Source: Ischnura elegans
Lineage: Eukaryota; Arthropoda; Insecta; Odonata; Coenagrionidae
Direction of reading: 5' to 3'
DNA: 64,000 bases
Assembly: GCF_921293095.1 (NCBI RefSeq)
Contig: NC_060246.1
Coordinates: forward strand, 140,926,198-140,990,197
Numbering within the stretch: the stretch's first letter is position 1; each line of letters starts with the position of its first letter. Under the pieces are notes generated by a model that was given only the letters and a program-made list of their open reading frames with translations, did not search any database and had not been told where the DNA came from. The position numbers and the translations under genes are program-made. This document shows positions 34,775-47,400 of this stretch, in pieces.

Positions 34775-35466
34775 TCACACAGGGGTGGTCTTCCTCAGGG
34801 TGTCATATGGGCTATAGGGGGCTCTGGACATCATCGGGGTGCCGGAGGATGGGGGATTCGAGCCGATGGTGACCGTGGAGTCCTCCGAGGTGGGCTGACC
34901 CATATCCTCGGCCATCTCGAACGCCTCGCACAGGTCCTCCGAGCCTGTCCCCGCGTCCACGCTGAGCGCCGTCGTCGTCGAGTCCGTGTTGCAGGTGGCG
35001 TCGCGGGTCCTGGGCGGCCCCGACGCCACCGACGACGAAGTGGTGAGTACCGAGGTGACGGACTCCGCCGTCGGTGGCGCCGTCGAGGACCAGCCCGAGC
35101 GGGGACCGAGGACGCTCGGAGGCGGGACGGAGGATGGGTGGGGCATGTACTGGTAGTGGGCGGGGGTCGGGAGGCAGTAGTAGGAGGAGACGTCCCTCCG
35201 GAGGGCGGAGCGGCAGCCGCCGTCCCCCATGGGGCCCCCGCGGAGGCCGCCGTCTTCGCCCCCGGGGACGTAGCAGCCGTCTGCCCCGACCATGCCCATG
35301 CCCCCATCCGCTAGGAGCATCTGCTGTGATTTACTCCGCGGTCGGTGGTAGTTCCCCACAAGCCCCATGAACGATTCGTCCGTGTTCGTCCCCGCGTCCA
35401 CGGCTCCGCATCCCAACGCCATCGGTCTATCCTCTTCCTCCGCCTCCTCCTCGCCTTCCTCCTCTC
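34775..35466 (-). CDS. stg1: TARP exon E (C-terminus with TTPV PDZ ligand)
   Basis: The acceptor is TTCTCTGTTTCAG. It encodes an acidic start (EEEGEEEAEEEDRP) that continues the acidic end of exon D. A glycine-, serine- and proline-rich tail of about 210 residues follows and ends in YSPYDTLRKTTPV, then TGA at 34777-34775. RxTTPV is the class I PDZ ligand of stargazin-family TARPs, which fixes the frame and the true end of the protein. The GC-rich composition gives false open frames on both strands. Confidence 0.93.
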
Positions 35467-38400
35467 CTGAAACAGAGAAAGGAACCTATATCATCTTCTT
35501 TCCTTCTCAAATCATGTTGGTCATGGGTAAGAAGCGATTTGGTTGTTACATGCAAGGCAGAGGAAGCACGAGGAAGGATGAAGCGATCTGGAGAAGGGAA
35601 GGGGCGGCTATAACGCATAAATTTAATTATCCCTTCTACTAATATCTATCATCTTATTTCTAAGCAATACTTGCCCAAATATGCCCTACCATAAATTGCT
35701 CTATTAAACCAATAATCAGGTTTCTTGTCTCTACCGGCAACGTTTTTTGATTATGCGGAACGAAGTCATAATTTTATATTGTAATACTGGTACAATTCTG
35801 ACTCCCCTTTCATTAGGCGATTTTCAGGAAAAAATGCAGAGGGGGATGAAACTGAATTCATGGACGAAAAGAGTTCATAAATATGCTTTTAGTTCATAAT
35901 TTTTTAAATGAATTTTTGCGAATAAATCGACAGTTTCCAGCTAAGCGCACGGTGGCGTGTTAAAGATGAACATGCAATACGAATGAATGTACACCTTGAA
36001 TACTATGCAAGCAAGTCTGACGAAAGTAAGGGAAGAAAATATAAATTCCTCGGAACTTGACCAATAACGCTCCTGGGAAACTTGATGCATGATGGAGACA
36101 CATGTCATATTACTTCGGAGAAAAACTATTTTTTAGGTGAAAGAATGTTTGGAAATGGAAAAGAAAGCTTTGCAACTTAAAATTTAGCTTAAAACGAATC
36201 TTTTAATTACATATCGATAGCATAATTTTATTTATTACCCTCCATCTTTATGCTACCAAATCAACCACAGCTTCGTAGATGAGATAGAAAGAAAAGATGC
36301 TACTTTAACTTTTCATTATTGTGATATATTTTCGAAAATATTTAGAAATATTTGGGTTTCCTAGAAGTTTTAAAACTTATTTTAGTCAGCTTTTTACGTT
36401 CATAAGTTAAAAAATCGCATTATAAATGGTTTTGCTTGAAATAAAATAATAATTTTTGATAAGCGTCCATTTATACCAACACGTATGATTGGATTTTTGC
36501 TAGGTAAAAATCTTTTAGCAATAAGCATGTAATTCGGGCCTGCCGTGATGATCAAATTATGTGAAATCGTTTCGTGATCTCTGATGGTTATTTTATAAGA
36601 CAAATATGATGTCTCCGTCGCCAGTGACTGCTATCATATATATCTCAGGTGGATGGAAAGGAGGAGAGGGAAGAGGGGGGATGAATCTTCGGAGCAAAAC
36701 TATTCTTTAGATGCTTGGAAATGGAAAAGAAAGCTTTGTAACTTAAAATTTAGCGTAAAAACGAATCTTGGAATCACATATTGAGAGTTTTCTTTTATTT
36801 ATTACCCTACATCGTTGTGTCACCAAATCAAGGAATTGAAGAATTTTCATCAAGTATGGGCCTCCACGTGCGGCTGAATTAGAGGTCACCATCTCCATTA
36901 GAGAAGGCTTATTAAGCGGAGGCACTAAAATTGAACAATTTTCAACCGTTTCTCCCTCCCTCCTCATCCCACCCACCTGGGAGAAATATGCAGGGTGTTT
37001 AAGGAAAAACGGCAATACTTCAGGAGGTGGTAGGGGATTCAATTTTAAGCATTTTTATCCATTATCATGGAATTACAACTCCTTAGTTACTGAGATATGG
37101 CAACGCAAACATTTTTAGATGCACTTTGCAGTTTCCATGAAAACTGTTTTACTTGGGTACCCAGCCTTTTTGACATTTAGTTCAATACTCTGGATTTTTA
37201 ATAAAAATATATTCTTAAGGCTAGACGAAAATGTACGATTTTAATTGTCTGAAACAATTTATCATTGAGTTTAATTAAACGAGAGCTTTGAGCGTGTGTC
37301 AGCGATACGATTGCGCAATCTTACCCATTTTGTGATGTCTAGGACAAAAAAGCTTTAAATTGTTTCACGTACCACCTCCTGAAGTATTGTAAATTCCTCC
37401 TGAAAAACTCTGTATCACACCCCGGAAACGAGGACATCAAATCTCTCTAAAGCAGTGACTAGCAGGGGCCACGAAACATCAAGGAAATGCATGCTAATCA
37501 TGAGGAATATACACCATGGCCCGTGAAAGCTTCCATGAACTTGCCTTCCTCCTCGTCATCTTCGTCTTCATCGTCCTCTTCCTCGCCGTTGGACCTCTCC
37601 ATCTGACGCCCTCCGTAGTGGGGCGAAGGTGGAGTGGAGTACCTGTAGGCCATTGGGGGTCCGGGCGAGCCGCCGCCGTGGCACATCGGGCCCTGGCAGT
37701 GCATGGCTGGGGGGTGCCTCCGGCAGGGGGGCGGCGGCGGCGGCGGAGGCGGCGGTGGGGGCGGCAGGGGCAGCGGCGAAATGCGGACGGGGCCGTCCTC
37801 GGATGGAGGGGGCGGGCCGCCCCCGGAGGAGGCAGGGGGCATTAGGCGGCAGGTGGCGTGCATAGCGCGCGGGGAGCGGCCCACCGCGAGCGAGGGGGCG
37901 GGCGCCCCGGGCGTCGGGGGTAGGAAGGCGGGGTGCGGGGGCGGGGGGCCGCTGTATGACACCTGTATGGAGTGGACGAGTCACAAACACGAATGAAAAA
38001 ATGATCCAAATATTGGCAAGAACATGCGAATTATAATCGTTTCTCATAATGTAAGCACACGATTAATTTTCTCTTGAATACCATTATTCCTCATTAACAC
38101 TGCAAAATTGCATTCACCATCATACCATAAGGATACAAAAAATTATGATATATAAGTCAAATCAAATCAATTTATTTGTGACAACAATTTTCATACTAAC
38201 TGCAATAACGGATCAGTTTTACTAACATTCATTTCCTCAGAATTTCCTCGCGGAAAGATTTCCTACGGAAGAGGGGAAAAGAAATTGAATCTGTATATAT
38301 ACATTTTATAATGAAAGTGAAACAGATTCATAGTTTTCTATCTTTATAGAATCTTTAGTATGGAAAATTATGATTTGAAATGATAACATGAGGGAAACCA

Positions 38401-41400
38401 AATTATAACGGATTATTCATATTTACCGTTTAGCTAACTTACGGTTATACTTATTTATACATGTGGTACACCTGTTTATTAATTATTTACAGATTTCAAT
38501 GGAATTTCTTTGGCTTTTAACTCCACGCACGAATGAATAGGTCTTGAAAAAAACTAAATCGTCATTTACCATAAGTAAGCGAGGTATGAGAATTAAAATA
38601 TAAAGGAAATTACATACTTTCACTGATTTCCATGTGTTTTAATAACGCGACCAGATACGACATAATCCATCGACTTTAACATCTACTTGGCAAGTATCCG
38701 CAGTTTGTGGTGATGGTCCTCTCGGACTATTAGAGCATAAAAAGGAAAAAAAGACGGTCATGTGCTGGGGTTGCCTTCTCCCAACAAAGCTTACCAAAGG
38801 GGTCATCGCAGTAGTCATACAATTGACGAAATATGATTTTCAACTGACGTATTGAGGTATTGGTGCAAATATTGATCACTAACAATCGTTCTCTACTTAA
38901 AAGTGTGGCCACTTCGATTGAAAAAAATGATAAAATTTTGTTAGCATCAAAATTTCAGGCTAATCCGCTTTGGAAAAAATACAATATAATATCAATGCGG
39001 TTCGCTAATTTTTCCCGGTTATTAAAATTCGCCTTGAGAAAAAAGTGGAAAACTCGGAATCGTATTCTATGCACCCACTCACCTGACATCCAAGGTCGGG
39101 CGGGGGCGGGGGGCAGCCGCCGGGGCAGACAGAGGCGCATGGGGGCAGCGGTCGGCGGCGGCACGCCCAGCCGTAGTAGGAGTTTGGTGCGAGGGGCGGC
39201 GGGGGCGGCCGGGGGCCGTAGAGCAGCTGGTGGTGGCGGCGCGAGCGGCCCTTCCGACGCCACTCGGCCTGGTGCCAGTAAATGTAGAGGAATACGGCTG
39301 CTGTGCCCGCCAGCTCCGTCGAGATGAACCCGGTGACCACCAGCAGGAAGCTGTAGCCGTAGCGGAAGGTGAACATGGGTGGGTCGAGCGTCGATCGAGG
39401 CCGCAGCTTGCTCCCGATCTCCGCCTTGAAGATGCTTATGTACATGACCAGGCCAATGAGCATCAGCAACCCTGCGAATAAGAGGATTTTATTAGTAGGC
39501 CAAGTGCTACCCATCGCTGTTACCTCGACTTACGACTATGGCCATTAAAGTTTGGCAATTTTCAATAGGAGAAGAGGGTTCGAGTCCCGCCTGGGTAGGA
39601 TGCCCCTATCCAGAGCATGGTTATTCCTGCACGTATAAATGTTACATCTGTATAAAACCCCAAAAAAACAACTCATATTTGCTATTTTCGATGACCTGGG
39701 AATAAATTCATAAATTGGCTACAACTTCCTTCCGATCTTCACTTTGAACATGCTTATTAACATGACCAGGCCATTGAGCATCAGCAACCCTGCGAATGGA
39801 GGGTTTTTCTTGGTAGGTCAAATACTACTAATCGCTGCTACCTCGATTTACGTCTATTACCAATAACTTATGACTATTTAACGGGGAAATCTAAATAATT
39901 GGCAAAAACTTGCTCCCTATCGTCACCTTGAAGTTTCTTATGCACATGACCTAATCGATGAGCACCAGAAACTGTGAACGGAATAATTTCTTCGTGAAAA
40001 GGTTACTTTAATAATTTTTCATTCAATATTTTGGAGTAAACGTGATAGCCTATTTTAAACTCCAGTTACTAATTTTAAATTTCTATTTGAATTATTTTCA
40101 TGCAGTGATTAAAAGGCCATGAGGGAAGGTAATGTAAAGAAAATATAACATTGAAAATACAGCGACTGCGGTTATGCTAAAATACTTTAAGAGAACGGAA
40201 CACACATAAACATGATCACAATGAAGAAACCCATTCTTTCCGACCATATCAAGAGAACCCTGAATTAATTGTATAAGCATATAAATAGCATGTAAAAATG
40301 TCTATTCTTTACGATGAATAATGTGACACAAAATCCAACACACCGCAAGACATATATCGAGACAAAATTAGCTTACCTAAAATAACTTGATGGTTACCTT
40401 TCAGCCAACGGGCATTAGGATGAAAAACCTTGAATAGTTGCTCAGAAATGCTTAATAACAGTTTTTATTTATTTATTTCAAGTCTGATACCAATATTTAT
40501 CAAATCTCACAATAGCTGATATTTTCTCTTACAGCGCCCGATCTTATTTTTGTTTTGTGTTCCAAGTCAGTTTTCAGGGTAAAATTTTGAAGAAACGGCT
40601 GAATTTTAGAAGAAAATGTGCATCAAAACTCTAAATTCATTATAAGGTCAAGACGAAAGATGACTTACCTCAAGATAAATCTGATCTTATTGAAGAGCAA
40701 TAAATCAAGGGAATATAGATACTTCTGAGCAAAGGATCATTCTATGAAGACCAATTATAAATCAGAGCATCACATTACTACACAAAGATATCGCATATTT
40801 GACAGGTCTACTTCATGGAAACGCATAAATTCATAGTTAAAAAAAAGGTACTGAATGGGACAGGAAAATATTTTGTGCACTAAAAAACTCAATGTTCAAG
40901 TTCTGGCAGACAATATCTCTTTTTGTATAATTTATTTTGACCCATTTGATAATTTATTTTGAATATTACTCACTTCAAAGCTATTGACGTGGGCTATGAA
41001 TGAAATAGAAAATGCACCCAGACGCCTAAATACTATACTTGAAACACAGAGAAATTCTGCATCCACGTAGCATTGCCTCTCTAATCTCAAATCTCAAATC
41101 TCAAATTATATGGTAAAGGCAGAGTGGAACAGTGTGCTCCCATGAGCGTAAGGGCCGCTACCTCTGTGTGTGGTCACCCTCGCCGCTAACGGATGGATGC
41201 TCATCCTCCACCTGTTGGTCCCTGGAGACAAACACACGAGACCGCTACCGGTTCAAGTGACCCTGGCACGTTTCTGATTACCAACCATCCATGCAAAGCC
41301 TCGAGAAACCTATAAGCATCTCCAATGATAAACATAATGCCCCTAATCCTAATACTCGCTCATATTCCCACGAGATAACAAATCAACCACTACTCACGCT

Positions 41401-44400
41401 TCAAGCCCATTACGGACTTTTATATTATGCTTATAATACCTGTGCACATGCGCGGATTTAGTGGGGGGACACAGGGACACGTGCCCCCCACCCCAGGCGC
41501 TTAAGAAATAGAATTTTTTTTTAACACGGTTATCATTACGTTCGTTTCGTTTTTAGTATTACGGAGCCTCAATCATTAAATTTCACCCTTATAACATTCA
41601 TATTAAAATAAGGAGAATATTTCTTACAGTAATTGCTGTGCATATCCTGTTTTTAACATAAAGTATGAAAAAATGGTTTGCCTGTTAGACCACTGTGCCT
41701 CCCAAGAAAAAATTCTGGATCCGCCCCTGCCTGTACACTGAGGATAAAATCCCTAATTTGTTACAAGTATGTATCATCTTCATGGTTATTTATAAGTACA
41801 TGAGTACATGGAACTTGAAAAAATACTTGGGTGTAATATACTGATAGTGAGATTTGTTTAAAAGCAAAGTGGGTAAAATTAAGACACTCTCGATCAATAT
41901 TGGTAGTTTTCTCAAAAAAATACTTAGCTTACTGGCTTCAAAATATTTTAATTTGATTCTTGAAAAAGGCTGTCCCAATAATATGAAAAAAACTGCAGAT
42001 TAGGCAAGCAAAATATTATGTGTACTTAAAAACTCGAAACGTAAATTTTTGTAGACAATTTCTCATTTAATTTAATTTATTTGGACCCACATTTACAGTA
42101 TTATGAAGGATTCTGGCAGATATTCAAATGGGAAAATCGATTTTTGGTATTTTTTTCAGTATTCAGCCACTAACTTTAAACTTATGTCATAAGTTGCCAA
42201 AAGTTGCTTTCCTCTCAAAAGTTTGAGATTATTGGAGAAATCACGGAAATGGGAAGCTGTTAGGGCTCAATATGAATAAAATGGATCAGAGAGTGACGTG
42301 TACAACTTTTCACGCACCTTTCCGTGAAACTTGATAAATTTCTATAATTTCTCATTAGAAACTTAAGATGTAAATTGTATTGGCAGATTGAAGGATTAAG
42401 AAGGTTTATGATATGTTTTTAATTTTGCATAAATATTTTTCAATCAAAGAACCATGCTCAGTTAGAATTCATAAACGAAAAAAATCACTCCAGTCAAAAG
42501 TTTTTGGTGATAAGTTAATTTTTCATATGTTAAAAGTTTTAAAACTCCTTTTATTTAAAAAGATTCGAAGTAACTTAAATATTTATATTCAAAACATTTA
42601 TGGATAGGTATTTCATAATCTGTGTGACGCTTTTCAGCTGCGTAATATAAAGCCAGTTATCCGGAAATGGATCATCTTGACCCGGCTGTCTTGGCGCGGG
42701 ACTTCTTGACGTGAAAGTGGGAGCATAATCGTAACTTTTTCTTCTCAACAAAGTTCGATTGTTTTTGTCATCCTATAATATAAAAAATATTTAAATAAAT
42801 ATAATTTTGTAAACTTTAGGACTTGCTAAGTGTGTATTTTTATAATTTTGAAATCAATATCAAATGACATCAAAATAATACACAAAAATAGGTATTTTTT
42901 TAAAGAAATAACTGTGTACAAAAAATACAAATGGGCTGGAGAATGTTTAGAGTACACCATCAAACGTAGAAGTAAACATTCTCGTCAAGACGATAGGGCT
43001 CCTCATATTCGAGTGTTTTGCTTTTTTGTACGGACCAAGTAGAAAAAAGAAATAAAACTCCTTCTCGCTTACTTTTCTTCCAAATATTATTTTGAAGTTG
43101 TATTAATTGAGCCATAATGTGATGAGGTACCTTCATTTTTAGTGACATTTTAATATTGTAGCATAATGAATTAGTAAAATTATTACCTCTGTATCCACAA
43201 TAATGTATAAAATGGAAGCCTGAACCTTTGACAAACTAAACTAAAAAGTTACATTACACATTTAGACACCTATGATTATACCATGTGGTGTAAGTGAGGC
43301 ATTTGATCATGCGTAAAATGCCACCACAATTCGTAAATATGAATTTTACGGGTTAAACATAAAGTACCATTGTATGTAGAGCCATTTATAACCGTAAATC
43401 GTTGGAATGCATATTTTAAATCTGCTTGCTCATACGATCGTGGATGCTAAATTTTCGGTCCGAAAGCCTTAGCAGCTTGAAATATCATAGATTGAAATTT
43501 CGGTTTTCGTGAAAAACCTACAATAAAAGGAATAAGCCTTAACTGATAAGAACCTACGAAAAGACCTTTAAAAAAGTGGAGTACGTACAATTATTGTACA
43601 ATTTTAGAAAACAAGGAACCAGTTCACACAAAAATTGTAAGTACGAGGGCGGTTTTTTTTCAACCTCGGATCGCTCAGCAAAAATACCATACAAGCAACA
43701 GGCGGGAACTGCGCTGATAGGGCCACTGCGCATCCTCCGCACCAAACTCTCAAGTAATTTCTGACCGTAAGTTGTTAGTTTTAGGTCAGTGTCAATCTCA
43801 TTAACTAGAATGCCTCAGCTGATTCTCCCTCCACGTGTGCACTGCGGAGTGATAGCCAGAAAACTCGCCGAATGGCTTCAGCATTGACATGCATTGACCT
43901 TTATGCCGATAGAAGAGAATTTTTCTTTAACGCAATGTGGCAGGAGTGTGAAAAAATGTGAAACCTCACGTCCATTCCCATTCAAAGCAAAAGAAGAGAC
44001 ATGCTGACTTCTGGAAGTGCTCTGATCCATGGCAACAACCGTCATCTCAGCGCTGATGCAGCCCAACAGCTCTTTGAGCAAGTTCAATGGGACATTATCG
44101 ATCACCCGCCATGCAATACCGACGTGGTGTCATATAATTACCATCTTCACGCTGAAATAAAGATGCGGCTTGGAGGGAAGCGTTTTCAAACGGACGATGA
44201 GCTTTAGGGCAAAATTCATTGGAGGACATTGACGGAAACATCATTGGAAGAAGGTATAGTGAAGCTTGTGCACAGGCACGACCAATTCCTCAATTGCCTA
44301 GGCCATTATGTCGGAGGGACACCACAAGTGTGCTTATATTTTGAAATGATATCATTTCTAACTATTCTCTTCGTTTTCTGTTCATAACCCATCGGTGGTT

Positions 44401-47400
44401 TAAAAGAAATCGCCCTCGTATAACTAAGAGATGGAATTAAACAGAAGTTGGCACTTGAAAATATTGTGCATGTATTGTATATTACTGGGATATGCACGAA
44501 TATGCGCTTCGTTTGATTTATGATGCTAAGTTAAATGAAATTAAAAATGGAGTAAAAGATAAAAAGGAGTACCTATATAGCAAAATAAAAAATAAATAAC
44601 CATGCTACTTTAATACTGTAGAATATATTCCGTGGCAAAATTATTTAAATAATCGCACAATACCATTAGATTTTTAGAATGTATGAGCTGATTTCATGAG
44701 ATGAAGATTTTCGTGGCCCACATTACCCATATTGCCATAAGCAACCTTTTTTTTTAAGTACCACCAAAGCGGAGGAAATGCATTTCCATTCAACGTAACA
44801 CTCTCTTCTATCTGCACTGAATGCTCTGAATTTCTTTCCTGGGTACTTGGTACTGGATGCTCGCTTGAATGAAAGGCTTTTCTTCATCATGGTGAATTTT
44901 GCTTATTAAGAAACTCTGCTCGCCAACCCAGCACCGTCAGCTGAGATAAAAAAAAACTCCAGAGTAAACAACTGACCCAGATTCAGGCATGAAATGGCAA
45001 CGTAATTTTCTACATCGCTCGCTACGTGAAGCACTTAATCTTCACAATGAAACATTGAAACGTAGAGCTCTTGTTATCACCTAAATGGTCTTTTCCAGGG
45101 CCGGCCTTGGGGCGGGGCGACCGGGGCGACCACCCCGGGCCCCGCGCTTTGGGGGGCCCCGCGTTCGTGAAAAAAAATTAAAATATACGATAGTTTTGAA
45201 AACGCAATTTCAACTATAACTGTATTGTTAAGTCCGTGCTAGACAAATAATAATATTATGAAAAAGGAATAATAATGCAGTAATTTTTATTGTGCAATTG
45301 CGTTTGTCAGTACAGTACTGTGTCGTGTGAGTCAGGATCAGTGAGCATCTCACAGGAACGTCTAAGTTCTCTTGCTATGTTGTCAATTGAACATGATGTT
45401 GCAGCAAAACTTAACTTGGATGAAATTATCAATGATTTTGCCCAGAAGAAAGCGAGGAAGCAAAACTTTCTGTAATGCTGCTAAGAAACACAAACATGAA
45501 CTTTTTTAACAATATTGATGTATATATATATATATATATATTTATTTTTAATATGCTGCTGAACTTTTCATATAAAAGACAGGGCCAGAGACAGTGAAAT
45601 GAATTTCAATCTGTGCTAAGATTATTACATTATTTCATGCTTTTATTATAACCCAGTACATAAGGGTGATTAAACTTCAATGCAATGGTAAGTTTATTTT
45701 TATTAATTTATTACCATTTTGACCTGCATTTGAAATTAAAACTGCCTTTTTTCATTTTACAGTAATTGCTTTAGGCTTACAACTAATTAACTTTCATAAT
45801 CTAACTTATAAAAATACGTACCTATTGAAAAAGCGCGCTTTTTATGTTTATTTTACGTTATAATTTTATGAATAAATATAATTATAAATTTTATTTGCAT
45901 TATACTATTTTAAACTCAACTGCGTGATGGTATCATAACGGCGTAATTACGAAGTCTGAATTTGGGAGGGGAACACATACTTAGCCAGAGAGTGGTAGGG
46001 ATTCAAAATGCTCGAGTTTGTAGATGGGGTATAGAGTTTAATATTTTAAGTGAAGGGCCCCGCACTGAAGGTTCGCCCCTAGCCCCGCACCTGCTAGGGC
46101 CGGCCCTGGATTTTCACCGTAAACAATCAATTTAATAAATATATCCCTTTGATTATATTCTAATTCAATCTCATAGAATTTCATAGTTGTCAAATTGAAT
46201 AGTTATAGTTGAATAGTATTCTTCCGTAGTATAACATTGTAGAAATAAATTTTAGGTAGAAAATGGTATAGCATATAAAAACAGCCATATGAGCATTCGC
46301 TATGCAATTAAAACGGGCCAAAGTTTTACTTGACCACACACGATTCAAAGTTTTAAAGCTTACCCTTCATTGATCAATAGCTTATCAATTGACCAAAATT
46401 AATAATCTTCGTATGTATGCTTGAATTTTCTATTGCTAATTAATAACCTGCAGCATGATGAATTGTGTACCTGGACTTAATATTCATATTTTTTTTCTAA
46501 TTAAATGCATCAAAAGAAGCGTATTTTTGTCCACAACCTAGTGAAACACAAAATATACCTACACAATATTTTCAAGCATGAAAGCAATTTCATATATATT
46601 TTGCACATGAATTAACGTTATATAGATACTAGGTATACACTTTCAAAGGAAATTTTAGCCATTTTAAGGAAAATGAGAAATCCCTCATATTCTTTCATAT
46701 CCCACCAAAATTAAAATGGCAACTATCAAAGGATTTTTCAAATTTCAAAAGTTCCACAGAAATCTACTAACGTACTTGATGGTACCCACCAATTTTAGGT
46801 AAATCAATTCTGGAAGAGAATTTGGGAGTGAGCAAGAAAAATAATAAATATTACCGAAATCTCAATATAAAAAAATGATAAAATAAATTTCCTCTGCTGT
46901 AATTGAAATAATGAAGAAAACTGCATTTTAAATAGAGGAAATTGAAAAAATGTGGTCATTCCGCAAAAGCAGGGCATAATTGCACTCAAAAAGCGACCAA
47001 AAAACCTCAATGAGAAGCATAAAAGATTTTTCAATATTCAAAAATCAATAAATCAAGATGAGAAAAAATAAACCAATCTGGGAAGAAAATAACAGAGCTT
47101 TATAACTTGGCAGCTAGAAAATATAGCGAACGTGATTAAAACCGTTTTATTTTCAAGCGATGCTGTTGATGCCTGATTGCGATGACCGGGATTTATAATT
47201 TAGAACACTTAAATATGGACTGGGTGCATAAAATAAAAGACACAAAAACTTGGTATAACAAAAAACATGCAGAATTGATTAGGATTCCATAACCTTTTTA
47301 GTAATAGGATTATTTTAAGATGAGATTTACATGGTGTCCGTAAAATTGGGCCAAGTGCAATACAATGTAATACAAACATTTAGCTCGGCGTGCACATATG

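Larger units (their letters stand above)
35467..37544. other. TARP intron D-E
   Basis: A 2.1 kb intron bounded by a GC-type donor and an AG acceptor. It contains a 150-bp direct repeat pair (36112 and 36688) and a MITE at 36991-37412, about 85 bases downstream of the exon D read-through stop in the sense of transcription. Confidence 0.75.
45096..46108 (+). mobile_element. hAT transposon relic with GC-rich ends
   Basis: It begins CAGGGCCGGCCTTGGGGCGG and ends GCTAGGGCCGGCCCTG, inverted repeats typical of hAT elements with CAGGGCCGGCC ends. The flanks GTCTTTTC and GATTTTCA share only part of their bases, so the duplication has decayed. It retains the end of a transposase (45290-45475). The interior is AT-rich, suggesting large internal deletions. 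Confidence 0.75.

Noticed and set aside
34831-35370. Long overlapping frames on both strands (158 codons minus, 98 codons plus)
   Set aside because: They are alternative frames of the GC-rich TARP exon E; the frame ending in TTPV is the real one.
37516-38047. Several arginine-, alanine- and glycine-rich open frames
   Set aside because: They are shadows of the proline-rich TARP exon D caused by high GC content.
38860-39481. Plus-strand frames of 155 and 83 codons, and a minus frame of 102 codons
   Set aside because: They overlap TARP exon C in other frames and show low-complexity composition only.
39571-39592. tRNA-like B box (GGTTCGAGTCCCGC)
   Set aside because: The T-arm is recognisable, but no A box, anticodon arm or acceptor stem can be found around it. 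At most it is a fragment of a tRNA-derived SINE.
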